A stretch of DNA of 64,000 nucleotides from Halosimplex salinum (GTDB lineage: Archaea; Halobacteriota; Halobacteria; Halobacteriales; Haloarculaceae), in the NCBI RefSeq assembly GCF_003730195.1, contig NZ_QWGG01000003.1, positions 434,001-498,000 of the forward strand, read 5' to 3'. A program made the position numbers and the translations under genes. The notes beneath the pieces were generated by a model. It was not told where the DNA came from, did no database searches, and saw only the letters and a program-made list of their open reading frames with translations. Of this stretch, positions 53,513-63,163 are shown piece after piece. Numbering within the stretch: position 1 is the stretch's first letter; the number at the start of each line of letters is the position of its first letter.

Positions 53513-55066
53513 ATGAACCGACGGACATTTCTCGCCGCCATCGGCGCGGCCGGGATCAGCGGCTGTGCGGGATTCGGGGGCTCCGCCACCGACACCGCCT
53601 CGCCCGCATCGACCGAGAGCGATTCGACCGGTCGGACCGAGCAGGCGACGGAGACGCCGAGTGCGGACCCGACTCCGTGGTCGGCTACCGACACGGCGGC
53701 GTCCGACGGCGTCTCGCCGTCCGGCGACGGGCGTTTCGTCGACCTGGAGACGGCCGACCGGACGTACGCGCTGACGCCGATGCGGTATCGGACGCCCGAC
53801 GAGGGAGAGATCACAGCGGGGTTCGGCTCGACGGCCACGGCCGAGCGCCCGGTGACCCTCTCGGCGACCCTCGAGAACGCGAACGACTTCGAGAACACGT
53901 TCCGGATCGAGTGGACGCCGCCGTTCGGTCGCCTCTCCAGTCGGGTTCCCGAGCCGTTCCACGACGGCGACCGCATCCGCGACGCGACCTACCGGACCGG
54001 ACTCGTCCTCGCGCCGACCGCGAACCACGACCTCGTCGACGAGCCGCCGGAACTCGAACGCGACGACGACGGCCTCTGGCGAGCGACCGACGTGGACCAG
54101 TGGCTCCCGGAACGGGTTCGACTGGCCCCCGGCGAGACGGTCGAGGGGGAGTACGCCGTCGTCGGCCACCCGGACGGAGCGGGCGAGGGACGTCCGCCCG
54201 GGATCTACGAGTTCCGGGGACGCGCCGACTCGACGCTCCGGATCGCCGTCTGGGAGACCGAACGCCCGGGGCCCGGAGGAACGTCGCGCTTCGAACGGCA
54301 GACGCTTCCGGCGATCTCGGACGAGCTGTCGACCGCCTGGTTCCACGACGCCGACGAGACCGCCAGCACGTACCTGCACCCGGATCGGGAGCGAGACAGC
54401 CTCCCCGCCCAGGTGACGTTCACCTTCGTGAACAAGTCGCGGTCTGCGACCGAGTGCGGTCACTGGAACCTGTACAAACTCGCGGGCGACCAGTGGTTCC
54501 ACGTCGGGCCGTACATGCACACCGCGGACTGCCGGAGCCTCGCTCCGGGCCAGACGAAGTCGTGGACGCTCAACGCCTACGGCACTGAAGCGCTCCCGGC
54601 TATCGGGCACGGGGACGGAGCCAGCTTCGGATTCCTCGGCGGCGGCGCGTACGCCGTCGTCGTCGGCTACGGGGCCCAGGCCGACCAGAGCGCGGCGCTC
54701 GTCGAACTCGTCGGCGACGACGTCTCGATCGAACCGACCGACGACGTCACGTCCGAGCGAACGGGTGCGACCGTGACGGTCACCTCACCGCGGCGGGAGC
54801 GAACCGAGACCACCTCACCGGCGACGCTGACGCTCACGAGCGCGGACGACGCCGACCGGACGCTCGTCCCCGAACAGGTGATGCAGCGCCGATACCGGGG
54901 ACTCCGGAACACCGTCGCGTTCCTGACCGACGATGTCGAGACCGTGAGGCTCGAGACGAGCGAGCGCGTCGCCGAACGGGTCGTCGGCCACGACACCGAC
55001 CGCCAGCGCGTCCGGATCCGCGACCACGCCACCTACGAAGCGTCGATCGAGAGGGCGTCCGAGTGA
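53513..55066 (+). CDS. Tat lipoprotein of unknown function (517 aa)
   Basis: The protein has a Tat signal (NRRTFLAAIGAAG) with a lipobox (ISGCAG), then a Thr/Ser/Asp-rich linker (about 22-70). The rest is beta-rich with many charged residues: about 100-250 (AERPVTLSATLENANDFENTF), 300-410 (PAQVTFTFVNKSRSATECGHWNLYKLAGDQW), and a C-terminal part (FRIRD-like end RVRIRDHATYEASIERA). It resembles haloarchaeal surface proteins with Ig-like domains. The promoter lies in the 50 bp after the repeat array. Function unknown; it should be anchored on the outer face of the cell membrane. Confidence 0.75.
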   Translation: MNRRTFLAAIGAAGISGCAGFGGSATDTASPASTESDSTGRTEQATETPSADPTPWSATDTAASDGVSPSGDGRFVDLETADRTYALTPMRYRTPDEGEITAGFGSTATAERPVTLSATLENANDFENTFRIEWTPPFGRLSSRVPEPFHDGDRIRDATYRTGLVLAPTANHDLVDEPPELERDDDGLWRATDVDQWLPERVRLAPGETVEGEYAVVGHPDGAGEGRPPGIYEFRGRADSTLRIAVWETERPGPGGTSRFERQTLPAISDELSTAWFHDADETASTYLHPDRERDSLPAQVTFTFVNKSRSATECGHWNLYKLAGDQWFHVGPYMHTADCRSLAPGQTKSWTLNAYGTEALPAIGHGDGASFGFLGGGAYAVVVGYGAQADQSAALVELVGDDVSIEPTDDVTSERTGATVTVTSPRRERTETTSPATLTLTSADDADRTLVPEQVMQRRYRGLRNTVAFLTDDVETVRLETSERVAERVVGHDTDRQRVRIRDHATYEASIERASE

Positions 55067-55139
55067 CCCGCGGCGGGTCTCGGTTCGGGTCTCGGTTCGG
55101 CTCTCGGCCCGGCTCTCGACCGAGTCCGATGTCGGGCCC

Positions 55140-55436
55140 TCACTCCGAGGACCCCGTGTCGTCACCGCGCCGGCGCTCGGACAGGCGGTCGAAGCGACTC
55201 TGGGCCGCGTCCGCCCGCTCCTCGGTCTCGGATTCGTCGTAGGCCGCGTCCACGAGGTCACCGTCGTCGAGTTCGACGCGGAGGACCGCGTCCGCGTGGC
55301 GGCCCGACTCCGGCAGTTCCTCGGGGTCGACGACGAGTTCGTAGCGGTCCGTCTCCTCCTCGTCCGTCACCTCCAGCGTCGCCAGTCCGTCCTCGATGCG
55401 GTCGACCACCGCCGTGTAGTTTCCGTCGGGGATCAC
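55140..55436 (-). CDS. DUF3006 protein, coupled to the metallo-hydrolase
   Basis: From GTG at 55436 the frame encodes 98 residues starting VIPDGNYTAVVDRIEDGLAT, the N-terminal DUF3006 signature, then a short beta domain and an acidic helical tail. The start overlaps the stop of the upstream metallo-hydrolase gene (GTGA, 55433-55436), so the two are translationally coupled. In bacteria DUF3006 also sits next to ComEC-type metallo-hydrolase genes, which suggests functional association. Precise role unknown. Confidence 0.8.
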   Translation of the reverse strand: MIPDGNYTAVVDRIEDGLATLEVTDEEETDRYELVVDPEELPESGRHADAVLRVELDDGDLVDAAYDESETEERADAAQSRFDRLSERRRGDDTGSSE

Positions 55437-56914
55437 GAGTACTCCTCCCTGAGGACTGCTTCGCCCTCGTCCGTCGTAACGATGATCGTGTCGCCGCCGT
55501 TGTTCCAGATCGGACTGCCCGACCCCCAGTAGAGGTCGGTGTCGGTGTCGGTACCGCTGCCCGTGCGGAGCGTCACGGTGGCGTTCCGGTCGAGCGTGAA
55601 CCCGTCTGGGAACGTGTAGGTGTGGGCGGCCTCGTCCTCGACGGTCCACCCGCCCAGGTCGAGGGCGTCGTCGCCGGCGTTCCTGAAGACGACGTACTCG
55701 TCGTTGAGATTCTCCCTGTCGTCGCCCTCGGCGTCGGCGTTGATCTCGTCGACGACGAGCGCGTCGGCATCAGTCGCTGTCGCCGTGTCCGTTCCACCGT
55801 CCGTCGGCGTCTCCGGCCCACAGTCCGTCGCGGTGGGAGTCGTCTCCGACGAGTTCGTCGTGCCGTCGACAGTCGCTCGCGGGACGACCGGGTCCGTCGC
55901 TCCGGGTTCTATCGGCGTCCCGTTTCGGATGGAGAGCGGATCGGTCGGGGCCGCCCGCTGTGTCGCGACGGTGACGTTCCGCCCGTCGCTGGAGAGGACG
56001 ACGTCGCCGTGCGTCGCCGTCCAGTACGCCGAGACCGAGCGGTTCGAGAGGCGTTCGAGCACTTCCTCGTGGGGATGGCCGTACTGCGAGTCGTTCGCGC
56101 TGGAGACGACGACCAGTTCGGGACTCGCCGCGTCGAGGACCGCGTCCCCGGTACTACTCCGACTGCCGTGGTGGCCGGCCTTCATGACCGTCGATCGCAG
56201 GCAGTCGCCGTAGGTGTCGACGAGGGACTGCTCCTGGTCGTCCTCCGCGTCGCCGGTGAACAGGAAGCCCGTCGCCCCGTACCCGAGCCTGAGGACGATG
56301 CTGTTCTCGTTTCGGTCCCCGTTCTCGATGTACGGCTCCGGCGGCCCGAGGACGTCGACGTCGACGCCCTCGAACGGGAGCGGGTCGCCCTCGCGCGTCT
56401 CGTAGAGGGTGACGTTGTGCCGCTCGACCGCGTCGAGGTAGTCCTCGTAGGTCTGGGTGCTCGCCGCGATCCCGGGGTCGTATATCGCGCCGATCCCGTC
56501 GGCCTCCGTCTCGTAGTAGTCGACGAGCGCGGCGTTCCCGCCGATGTGGTCCGCGTCGGCGTGACTGACCACGAAGTGGTCGATCCGGCTGACGTTGTGG
56601 CGTTGCAGGTAGTCGAGAACGTGCTCGCCGTCGTCCCTGAAGTCGCCCGAGTCGATCAGCATCGTCTCGTTCGTCGGCCCGACGACCAGCGTGCTCACCG
56701 ACTGCCCGACGTTGACGAAGTGCACCTCGACGCTCCCGTTCGTCGGGGCCGCCGCCGTCTGCGTCGCGGTCGCTCGCGTCTCCGTCCCGTCGAGCGAGTC
56801 CGGCCCGGAGAGCCCGGCGTCGGTCTCCACGAGCCCGACACAGCCCGACAGGACGACGAGCGCCACGACGACCACCGTGGTGGACGAGCGACGGCGAGTC
56901 ACGCCGACTAGCAC
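55433..56914 (-). CDS. Secreted ComEC/Rec2-like metallo-hydrolase with lamin-tail domain
   Basis: The 493-residue protein starts (GTG at 56914) with a signal and lipobox-like VLSGCVGL. A metallo-beta-lactamase domain follows (about 60-310): the motif HADADHIGG supplies the metal-binding His and Asp residues and AGHHGS supplies another His. After an acidic Thr/Ser linker (about 320-375) comes a lamin-tail-like Ig domain (about 380-485, VVFRNAGDDALDLGGWTVED). This domain order resembles extracellular nucleases and phosphatases of halophiles that act on extracellular DNA. It is coupled to DUF3006. The start could also be a GTG at 56902. Confidence 0.82.
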   Translation of the reverse strand: MLVGVTRRRSSTTVVVVALVVLSGCVGLVETDAGLSGPDSLDGTETRATATQTAAAPTNGSVEVHFVNVGQSVSTLVVGPTNETMLIDSGDFRDDGEHVLDYLQRHNVSRIDHFVVSHADADHIGGNAALVDYYETEADGIGAIYDPGIAASTQTYEDYLDAVERHNVTLYETREGDPLPFEGVDVDVLGPPEPYIENGDRNENSIVLRLGYGATGFLFTGDAEDDQEQSLVDTYGDCLRSTVMKAGHHGSRSSTGDAVLDAASPELVVVSSANDSQYGHPHEEVLERLSNRSVSAYWTATHGDVVLSSDGRNVTVATQRAAPTDPLSIRNGTPIEPGATDPVVPRATVDGTTNSSETTPTATDCGPETPTDGGTDTATATDADALVVDEINADAEGDDRENLNDEYVVFRNAGDDALDLGGWTVEDEAAHTYTFPDGFTLDRNATVTLRTGSGTDTDTDLYWGSGSPIWNNGGDTIIVTTDEGEAVLREEYS

Positions 56915-57101
56915 GGCCTCGCGCCGGATTACACTTGTTACCAAATGACAATGCTAGCGCATCGGTCGCTGTCAGGTTGGCGTCGGGGTCGTCCGGGAGG
57001 CAGCGGCGAGTGAGCGCCGGCGCGTCCTGCCCGACAGACCGCCGCGGGACGCTGGTCGAGTATCCGGAACTGGTTTGTCGGTATCGTCCGCAGTACCCCC
57101 G

Positions 57102-58430
57102 ATGCCCTCCCCACGATGGTCGAGACGGTCCCTGCTCCGCCGGACTGCACTGGGCGCTGCGGTCGGCGCCGCCGGGTGCGCGACGCTCGCGGGCGGTTCG
57201 GGGCCGGAACCGATCCCGCACGAACCGCCTGGACCGGACGACTGGCCGGCGAGCGGGTACGATGCCCGCAACACCCGGTACAACGCCGACGCGACGCCGC
57301 CGCGGTCGGCCCCGGAGACGCGGTGGAGCCGGGAGTTCTCGTTCTGCCACCGCCCGGTGATCCGCGGCACGCGCGTCGTCGTGAACGCCGACGACGCCAC
57401 GGTCGGACTCCGGGCGACCGACGGAGAGCGCCTCTGGGAGTCCGACTCCGAGCCCTGGGGGTACGAGACGCCGACGCTCGGGACCGACCGGGCCTACGTC
57501 ACCGGCACGGACTGCGCCTTCGGTATCGAGCTCTACACCGGCGAGGAGACCTGGCGCGGCGACCCCTGTCACGGCGCGAACACGGCGAGCGGGACGCTCG
57601 CGAACGGGCGACTCTATCTCGAGTACGGCGGGTACTTCTCCGCGCTCGACGAGACCGGACAGGTCACGTGGGCGTCGCGCCACGACGCCGAGGGGTCGCC
57701 GGCCGTCACCGAGGAGACGGCCTACGTCGCGACGGCGTTCAGCGTCGAGGCCGTCGACCTGACGGCGACCGCGTCCGAGTGGCCGTGGGAAGACCCCGAC
57801 GACGACGAACCCGCTCACGCCGACGACGACGCGGCGACGAAGTGGTCCGTCCCCCCGGAGTCCCGGGGCGCCCTCGCGCGGATCTACGAGAGCCCGGCCG
57901 TGGCCGGGGCCACGGTGTTCGCCACGACCGAGTACGACAACCGTCCCGGCGGGAGGCTCCAGGCGCTCGCGCGGACCGACGGCGAGGAGCGGTGGTCGAT
58001 ATCCTCGCCGCCGGAGCACCGACCCGGCGACGAACGCGAGGACGCGCCGGACCCGGTCGGCCAGCCCGTCGCACCCGTCGTGACGCCGGATCTCGTCGTG
58101 ACCTCGCTCGGTGACCGGCGTATTCGGGCCGTCACACACGACGGGGACGACGAGTGGACGACGACGGTGGACCGCGACGTGAAGGAACTCGTCGGTGCCG
58201 CCGAGACGATACTCGCGGTCACGCACGACCGGTCGGTCGAGACGACCGACCCCGGACACGCGACGGTGACGGCGTTCGATCTGACAGACGGGGCGCCGCT
58301 GTGGGAGCGGCGGTTCGAGGACCACGTCGAGGGCCTCGCCGTCGCGGGCGGGACCGTGTACGCGACGGCGGTGTCCGAGCGACGGGCGGACAACGACGTC
58401 GCCGGCGAGCGACTGATAGCGCTCGGGTGA
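57102..58430 (+). CDS. Tat lipoprotein with PQQ-like beta-propeller
   Basis: The 442-residue protein begins with a twin-Arg signal (SRRSLLRRTALG) and a lipobox (GAAGCATL). A propeller with about seven blade cores follows: DGERLWESDS, YTGEETWRGD, ETGQVTWASR, TDGEERWSIS, DGDDEWTTTV and DGAPLWERRF. An acidic insert (DDDEPAHADDD, about 235-247) is unusual. It is the second PQQ-like lipoprotein in the window (other at 22498). It probably works at the outer membrane face as a scaffold or sensor. It is divergent from the metallo-hydrolase. Start ATG at 57102. Confidence 0.85.
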   Translation: MPSPRWSRRSLLRRTALGAAVGAAGCATLAGGSGPEPIPHEPPGPDDWPASGYDARNTRYNADATPPRSAPETRWSREFSFCHRPVIRGTRVVVNADDATVGLRATDGERLWESDSEPWGYETPTLGTDRAYVTGTDCAFGIELYTGEETWRGDPCHGANTASGTLANGRLYLEYGGYFSALDETGQVTWASRHDAEGSPAVTEETAYVATAFSVEAVDLTATASEWPWEDPDDDEPAHADDDAATKWSVPPESRGALARIYESPAVAGATVFATTEYDNRPGGRLQALARTDGEERWSISSPPEHRPGDEREDAPDPVGQPVAPVVTPDLVVTSLGDRRIRAVTHDGDDEWTTTVDRDVKELVGAAETILAVTHDRSVETTDPGHATVTAFDLTDGAPLWERRFEDHVEGLAVAGGTVYATAVSERRADNDVAGERLIALG

Positions 58431-58532
58431 GCGGGTATGGGCGGGTGTGAGTGCGAGATCCGACTATCCCGGACGACCGGACACGATAGAACCAAGTGGG
58501 CTGGCGGCTTGCTTGCGGGCAAGACACTACGA

Positions 58533-58997
58533 ATGGAGATATCTGATCAACTGCGCTGTCTCTTCTCCGCGCGCGTCGAAGAGCGGGACGGGAGCTACGT
58601 CGTCGAGGTCCCCAAAGAGGAGGTCCGACTCGGCGCGATAGAGGCGGACAGCACGTATCGAGTCGCACTGGTGCCGTCGCCGACGACGTCCGAGAAGTCG
58701 TCGAGCGGCGAATCGAACCGCGCGTCGCCGGGGGAGAACGGACAGGACCGCGACCGGAGCCGCGACCGCGACCGAGACCGGGGACGCCAGACGCCGCCCG
58801 TCGAGGAGGGGGAGACTCGACGCGTCGAGATCGAGGACATCGGCGAGCAGGGGGACGGCATCACGCGAGTCGAGCGCGGCTTCGTCGTCATCGTGCCCGA
58901 CACCGACCAGGGGGAACGCGTCGCGGTGGAGATCACCGACGTGCGCGACAACGTCGCCTTCGCCGAGGTCGTCGAGCGCCTGAGCTACTACGAATAG
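58533..58997 (+). CDS. TRAM-domain RNA-binding protein
   Basis: The 154-residue protein has an N-terminal beta-rich part (EISDQLRCLFSARVEERDGS, residues 2-40) which resembles an N-terminal TRAM-like or OB segment, a disordered Arg/Asp-rich linker (about 60-90, with DRSRDRDRDRGR) and a C-terminal TRAM barrel (about 95-150: VEIEDIGEQGDGITRVERGF, VIVPDTDQGERVAVEIT). Archaeal TRAM proteins bind RNA. It is the second TRAM gene in the window. ATG at 58533 is used. It stands between the propeller lipoprotein and the galactonate dehydratase gene. Confidence 0.85.
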   Translation: MEISDQLRCLFSARVEERDGSYVVEVPKEEVRLGAIEADSTYRVALVPSPTTSEKSSSGESNRASPGENGQDRDRSRDRDRDRGRQTPPVEEGETRRVEIEDIGEQGDGITRVERGFVVIVPDTDQGERVAVEITDVRDNVAFAEVVERLSYYE

Positions 58998-59094
58998 GGG
59001 GCGACCGCTCCCGAGTCCGGTGCTGGAACTCTCGACACCGAGCGCCGACGGAACCGTTTAACCCGGTCGGCCGAGCAGATAGCGGACGAGACCA

Positions 59095-60249
59095 GTGACG
59101 ACCATCACCGACTACGAACTGTTCGAGGTACCGCCGCGGTGGCTCTTCCTGAAAGTCGAGACGAGCGACGGACTGGTCGGCTGGGGCGAACCCGTCGTCG
59201 AGGGCCGCTCGAAGACCGTCGCGACCGCCGTCGAGGAGCTGCTGGACACCTACCTGCTCGGCGAGGACCCCGCCGACATCGAGGACCACTGGCAGGCGAT
59301 GTATCGCGGCGGGTTCTACCGGGGCGGCCCCGTCCTCATGTCCGCTATCGCCGGGATCGACCAGGCGCTGTGGGACATCAAGGGGAAACACTTCGGCGCG
59401 CCCGTCTACGAACTGCTCGGCGGGAAGGCCCGCGACCGCGTCCGCGTCTACCAGTGGATCGGCGGCGACCGGCCGGCCGACGTGGGCGACGCCGCCGAAG
59501 AGCGGGTCGACGCCGGGCTGACCGCGCTGAAGATGAACGCCACGCCCGAACTGCGCCGCGTCGACAACCCGGCGGCCGTCGAGGCGGCCGTCGACCGCAT
59601 CAGGACGGTCCGTGAACGCGTCGGGGACGAGGTCGACATCGGGCTGGACTTCCACGGCCGCGTCGCCAAGTCGATGGCCAAACGCATCGCCGAGGCCGTC
59701 GAGCCCTACGAGCCGATGTTCGTCGAGGAGCCGGTGCTCCCGGAGAACAACGACGCGCTCCCGCACATCGCTCAGCACACGACGACGCCGATCGCTACCG
59801 GCGAACGGATGTACTCCCGCTGGGACTTCAAGGAGGTGTTCGAGCAGGGCACCGTCGACGTGATCCAGCCCGACCTCTCGCACGCCGGCGGGATCACCGA
59901 GGTCTCGAAGATCGCGGCGATGGCCGAGGCGTACGACGTGGCGCTCGCCCCCCACTGCCCGCTGGGTCCCATCGCGCTCGCCTCCTGCATCCAGGTCGAC
60001 GCCAACGCCCCGAACGCGCTCATCCAGGAGCAGAGCCTCGGTATCCACTACAACGAGGGCACCGACGAACTGGCCTACCTCGAGGACCCCGACGTGTTCG
60101 ACTACGAGGACGGCGCGGTCGCGCTGCCGGAGGGCCCCGGCCTCGGGATCGAGATCGACGAGGCGTACGTCCGCGAAGCGGCCGAGGCGGACGTGGACTG
60201 GCACAACCCCGTCTGGCGCCACGACGACGGCGGCGTCGCCGAGTGGTAG
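59095..60249 (+). CDS. dgoD: Galactonate dehydratase (enolase superfamily)
   Basis: The 384-residue enzyme dehydrates D-galactonate to 2-keto-3-deoxy-galactonate. It closely resembles E. coli DgoD in length and sequence: PPRWLFLKVETSDGLVGWGE (13-32), SAIAGIDQALWDIKGK (83-98), the metal and base residues Asp185 and His187 in GLDFHGRV, EEP at about 210, and SHAGGIT and PHCPLGPIALAS. All catalytic residues are present. It starts with GTG at 59095. Other galactonate pathway genes are not adjacent. The TRAM gene and the thermonuclease gene are independent neighbours. Confidence 0.92.
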   Translation: MTTITDYELFEVPPRWLFLKVETSDGLVGWGEPVVEGRSKTVATAVEELLDTYLLGEDPADIEDHWQAMYRGGFYRGGPVLMSAIAGIDQALWDIKGKHFGAPVYELLGGKARDRVRVYQWIGGDRPADVGDAAEERVDAGLTALKMNATPELRRVDNPAAVEAAVDRIRTVRERVGDEVDIGLDFHGRVAKSMAKRIAEAVEPYEPMFVEEPVLPENNDALPHIAQHTTTPIATGERMYSRWDFKEVFEQGTVDVIQPDLSHAGGITEVSKIAAMAEAYDVALAPHCPLGPIALASCIQVDANAPNALIQEQSLGIHYNEGTDELAYLEDPDVFDYEDGAVALPEGPGLGIEIDEAYVREAAEADVDWHNPVWRHDDGGVAEW

Positions 60250-60334
60250 CGGGCGCTGCCGGCGACGATCCGCCGACCGACGGTCGGACCGACGCCGAAG
60301 TAACTGACAAGTGAGTGTCGGTAGGACGTTCCGT

Positions 60335-61597
60335 ATGCCCAGCGACATCGCGGCCGACACCACCCACACCGTGACGGTCGTGGAAGTGACGGACGGCGAC
60401 ACCGTGGACGTGCGCTTCGACGACGGCCGGGAGGAAGAGGTCCGTATCGTCGGGCTCGACACGCCGGAGACGGAGCGAAACCGGCGGTTCGAGCGCACCC
60501 AGGAGTGGCCGGGGATGGACGACCCCGAGCGGCTCGCGGAGTGGGGCGAGCGCGGCAAGGAGTTCGCCCGCGAGCGCCTCGCCGGCGAGACGGTCACGCT
60601 GTCCTTCGACCCGAGCGAACCGGCCCGCGGCAACTACGGCCGACTGCTCGGCTACCTCGAGTACGACGACCGGGGCGAAACCGTGTTCTACAACCGCGAA
60701 CTCGTCGCCGAGGGGTACGCGCGGGCCTACCACTCCGGGATCACGACACACGACGCGCTCGCCGGTGCCGAGGAACGGGCCCGCGAGGCCGACCGGGGGC
60801 TCTGGGGGGAGACCGACCCTGGCGCGACCGACCCCGTCAGGGACGACCCGGTCGAGGAACTGTTCCTCCCGTGGCCGACGAGCGTCAGGGCCGCCGACGG
60901 ACCGCTCGCGAGCGAACGCGCGCCGGTCCGCGCCGAGTCGACGGCGACGCAGACGGTCCGGGCGTCGAGCGCCGTCGACTACGGCGACGACCCGATCCCG
61001 CTGGTCGGCGTCGACCGGGACGCCCGCGTGGCGGTCGTCGGCGGGCTGCTGGTCCACGAGGACTACGAGCAGTCGGAGGGGTTCCCCGTCGACACGAGCG
61101 AGTTCGGGGGGTTCCCGTTCCTGACGAACCTCCTCGCGTGGCTGGCCGGCCGCGACGGCGACGTGCTGGTCGACGGCGGTCACGGCCAGTTCGGCGTCGA
61201 CTACGCCCTCTCCGCGGAGGACGCCGCCTACTACCGACGATACCTGGAGGGACAGGGACTGGAACTGGTCCAGCGCAACCGCCTCTCCGGGCCGTTCCTC
61301 GACCGCGGCCGCGGCCTCCTCGTCGCGACGCCGGTCGGGCCGCTCGGCGAGGGAGAACTCGACCGGGTCAGGTCGTTCCGCGACGGCGGCGGGAGCGTCG
61401 TCCTCCTCGGGAGCGCGGCGGCGCCGGCCCACGCTCGCGAGAACCTGAACCGCGTCGCGGAGGGACTGGGGTCGGACCTGCGGGCGAACGCCGACCTCGT
61501 CCGCGACGTCGACCACAACGTCGACGACGACCCGGCGCTCCCGACGACGGGTCGGTTCGACCGGTCGCTACCGCTGTTCGGGGCGTTCGGGGACTGA
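60335..61597 (+). CDS. Micrococcal-nuclease domain fused to a GATase-like domain
   Basis: The 420-residue protein has an N-terminal SNc (thermonuclease) domain, about residues 8-150, starting TVTVVEVTDGDTVDVRFDDG and with RIVGLDTPE, the Arg/Glu-containing loop, then GNYGRLLGYLEY. After a linker the C-terminal half (about 210-400) is a Rossmann-like DUF4350/GATase-type domain (RVAVVGGLLVHEDYE, GGGSVVLLGSAA). This pairing is unusual. No signal peptide is evident, so it may act inside the cell on nucleic acid or a metabolite. ATG at 60335 is used; a GTG eight codons upstream is possible. Confidence 0.85.
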   Translation: MPSDIAADTTHTVTVVEVTDGDTVDVRFDDGREEEVRIVGLDTPETERNRRFERTQEWPGMDDPERLAEWGERGKEFARERLAGETVTLSFDPSEPARGNYGRLLGYLEYDDRGETVFYNRELVAEGYARAYHSGITTHDALAGAEERAREADRGLWGETDPGATDPVRDDPVEELFLPWPTSVRAADGPLASERAPVRAESTATQTVRASSAVDYGDDPIPLVGVDRDARVAVVGGLLVHEDYEQSEGFPVDTSEFGGFPFLTNLLAWLAGRDGDVLVDGGHGQFGVDYALSAEDAAYYRRYLEGQGLELVQRNRLSGPFLDRGRGLLVATPVGPLGEGELDRVRSFRDGGGSVVLLGSAAAPAHARENLNRVAEGLGSDLRANADLVRDVDHNVDDDPALPTTGRFDRSLPLFGAFGD

Positions 61598-62099
61598 CAC
61601 GCAGAAAGTGGACGGGTCGAGGGGGAAAGGGTGCGCCGCCGCCGGCGCAGTGGGTTGGGGTGTGTCCCTACGCTCCCCCGAGCGCGGAAACGGGTTGGAA
61701 GTGGACAGGGTGGGTCGCGGATGGGGTGTGCATCCGTGGTGGGATGCGGGTGGGGCGCATCCGTGGTAGGATGCGAGTGGGGTGCATCCGTGGTGGGATG
61801 GGGCTCGCAATCGCACGAGCCATTTCATCGTTGGGGCTTGACACGGAAGTTTGTCGTCCCTCAGTGATTAGGTATCCAGACTGCTACGTCGACCGCTGAC
61901 GGATCGAAGGTCGCGACCGACCGCTCCGGCCGCGGGGGGCAGACTCCCGGAGGGAGCGCGCGAGCAGTGGCGTCAGTTGACAGGTGCTGTCGCAATTACT
62001 GATGTTACTCACACCTGGCTCAGGCTTACTACCGACTTACCTGTCTATAACTATTCCTCGAAAACCCTTGCGTCGGACCGCTGGGTTACCAGCGACACC
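61598..62099. other. Gap with minisatellite before the ferritin-like gene
   Basis: The 502-bp gap has no gene. It contains a G-rich stretch (61612-61730), the 27-bp repeat (61730-61808), and an A/T-richer patch (61970-62075) with GTCTATAACTATTCC, which probably holds the promoter of the downstream gene. Confidence 0.5.
61730..61808. repeat. 27-bp tandem repeat, three copies
   Basis: GCATCCGTGGTGGGATGCG units begin at 61730, 61757 and 61784. Units vary at only a few positions. Each unit contains an internal inverted repeat GCATCC..GGATGC. Confidence 0.85.
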
Positions 62100-63050
62100 A
62101 TGACAGATTCAGACGACCCACACCCGATCGCGGAACGCATCGCACGTTCAGTAACACGAGCCCCCGAGGAGGGGAGTAGCTCCCGCCGCGGCTTCCTCGC
62201 CCGCTCGGCGCTGGCCGGCGGAGCCCTGCTGGCCCTCGGCGGCGGCACGGGCGCCGCGCTCGCACAGGAAGGCGACGACGACGACGACGGGATGACGGCC
62301 GACGAAATGACGGCCGCTTTCGACGACGTCGACGGGACCGACATCGACGTCCTCAACTACGCGCTCACGCTCGAACACCTGGAGGACGCGTTCTACCAGG
62401 AGGGGATGGACATGTTCGACGAGAGCGACTTCGTCGACGCCGAGAGCCTGTCGTCGTACAGCGAGGAGTACCGGCGGGAAGTGTACGCCTACGTGCAGTC
62501 CATCGGCGAACACGAGGCCGCCCACGTCGACGTGCTCACGCAGGCCGTGGAGCTGCTGGGCGGAGAGCCCGAACAAGCGGCGACCTACGACTTCGGCGTC
62601 GAGAGCGTCGACGACTTCCTCGCGCTCGGGGCGGTCCTCGAGAACACCGGCGTCGCGGCCTACGCGGGCGCGGCCCCGTTCGTCGAAAGCCCCGACCTGC
62701 TTGGCGCCGCGCTGTCGATACACAGCGTCGAAGCGCGCCACGCGGCCGTCCTCAACGAGGTCACCGGCGAACCGCCCGCCCCGGACGCCTTCGACGCGGC
62801 GGCATCACAGGCGGACGTGCTCGAGGCCGTCGGTCCGTTCATCGCCTCCGACACCGGCGCCGAAACGGAAACCGACGACGGGACGGACGACGGCACCGAG
62901 ACGCCCACGGACGACGGCACTGCCACCCCCACGGACCACGGCACCGACACCCCCACGGACAACGGCACCGCGACCCCAACGGATCACGGTACGGCCACCG
63001 CGACGGACGACGGCGAGGGGACCGACACTGGGACGGCGACGGACAGCTAA
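62100..63050 (+). CDS. Tat-exported ferritin-like protein
   Basis: The 316-residue protein has an N-terminal twin-Arg signal (SSSRRGFLARSALAGG, about 26-41) without a lipobox, so it is secreted. A ferritin-like four-helix bundle follows (about 75-260), with Glu and His ligands in ALTLEHLEDAFYQEG and GEHEAAHVDVLTQAVE. A Thr/Asp-rich tail (about 258-316) has near-repeats of DDGTxTPTDHG, a linker usual for surface proteins. It may bind iron outside the cell or protect against drying and oxidants. ATG at 62100 is chosen. Confidence 0.85.
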   Translation: MTDSDDPHPIAERIARSVTRAPEEGSSSRRGFLARSALAGGALLALGGGTGAALAQEGDDDDDGMTADEMTAAFDDVDGTDIDVLNYALTLEHLEDAFYQEGMDMFDESDFVDAESLSSYSEEYRREVYAYVQSIGEHEAAHVDVLTQAVELLGGEPEQAATYDFGVESVDDFLALGAVLENTGVAAYAGAAPFVESPDLLGAALSIHSVEARHAAVLNEVTGEPPAPDAFDAAASQADVLEAVGPFIASDTGAETETDDGTDDGTETPTDDGTATPTDHGTDTPTDNGTATPTDHGTATATDDGEGTDTGTATDS

Positions 63051-63163
63051 CCCGGTCGAGGCGGTCCGACTCCGGCGACACGTGCGACATTTTTTCGACG
63101 GGGCGGTCCGACCGGCGCTCGTCACCCACCGTTATCTGTGTCCGCTCCGACCTCTCGATCGAT

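Noticed and set aside
61730-61808. CRISPR array
   Set aside because: Units are contiguous with no spacers and no cas genes lie in the window. The other tandem repeats fail for the same reason.
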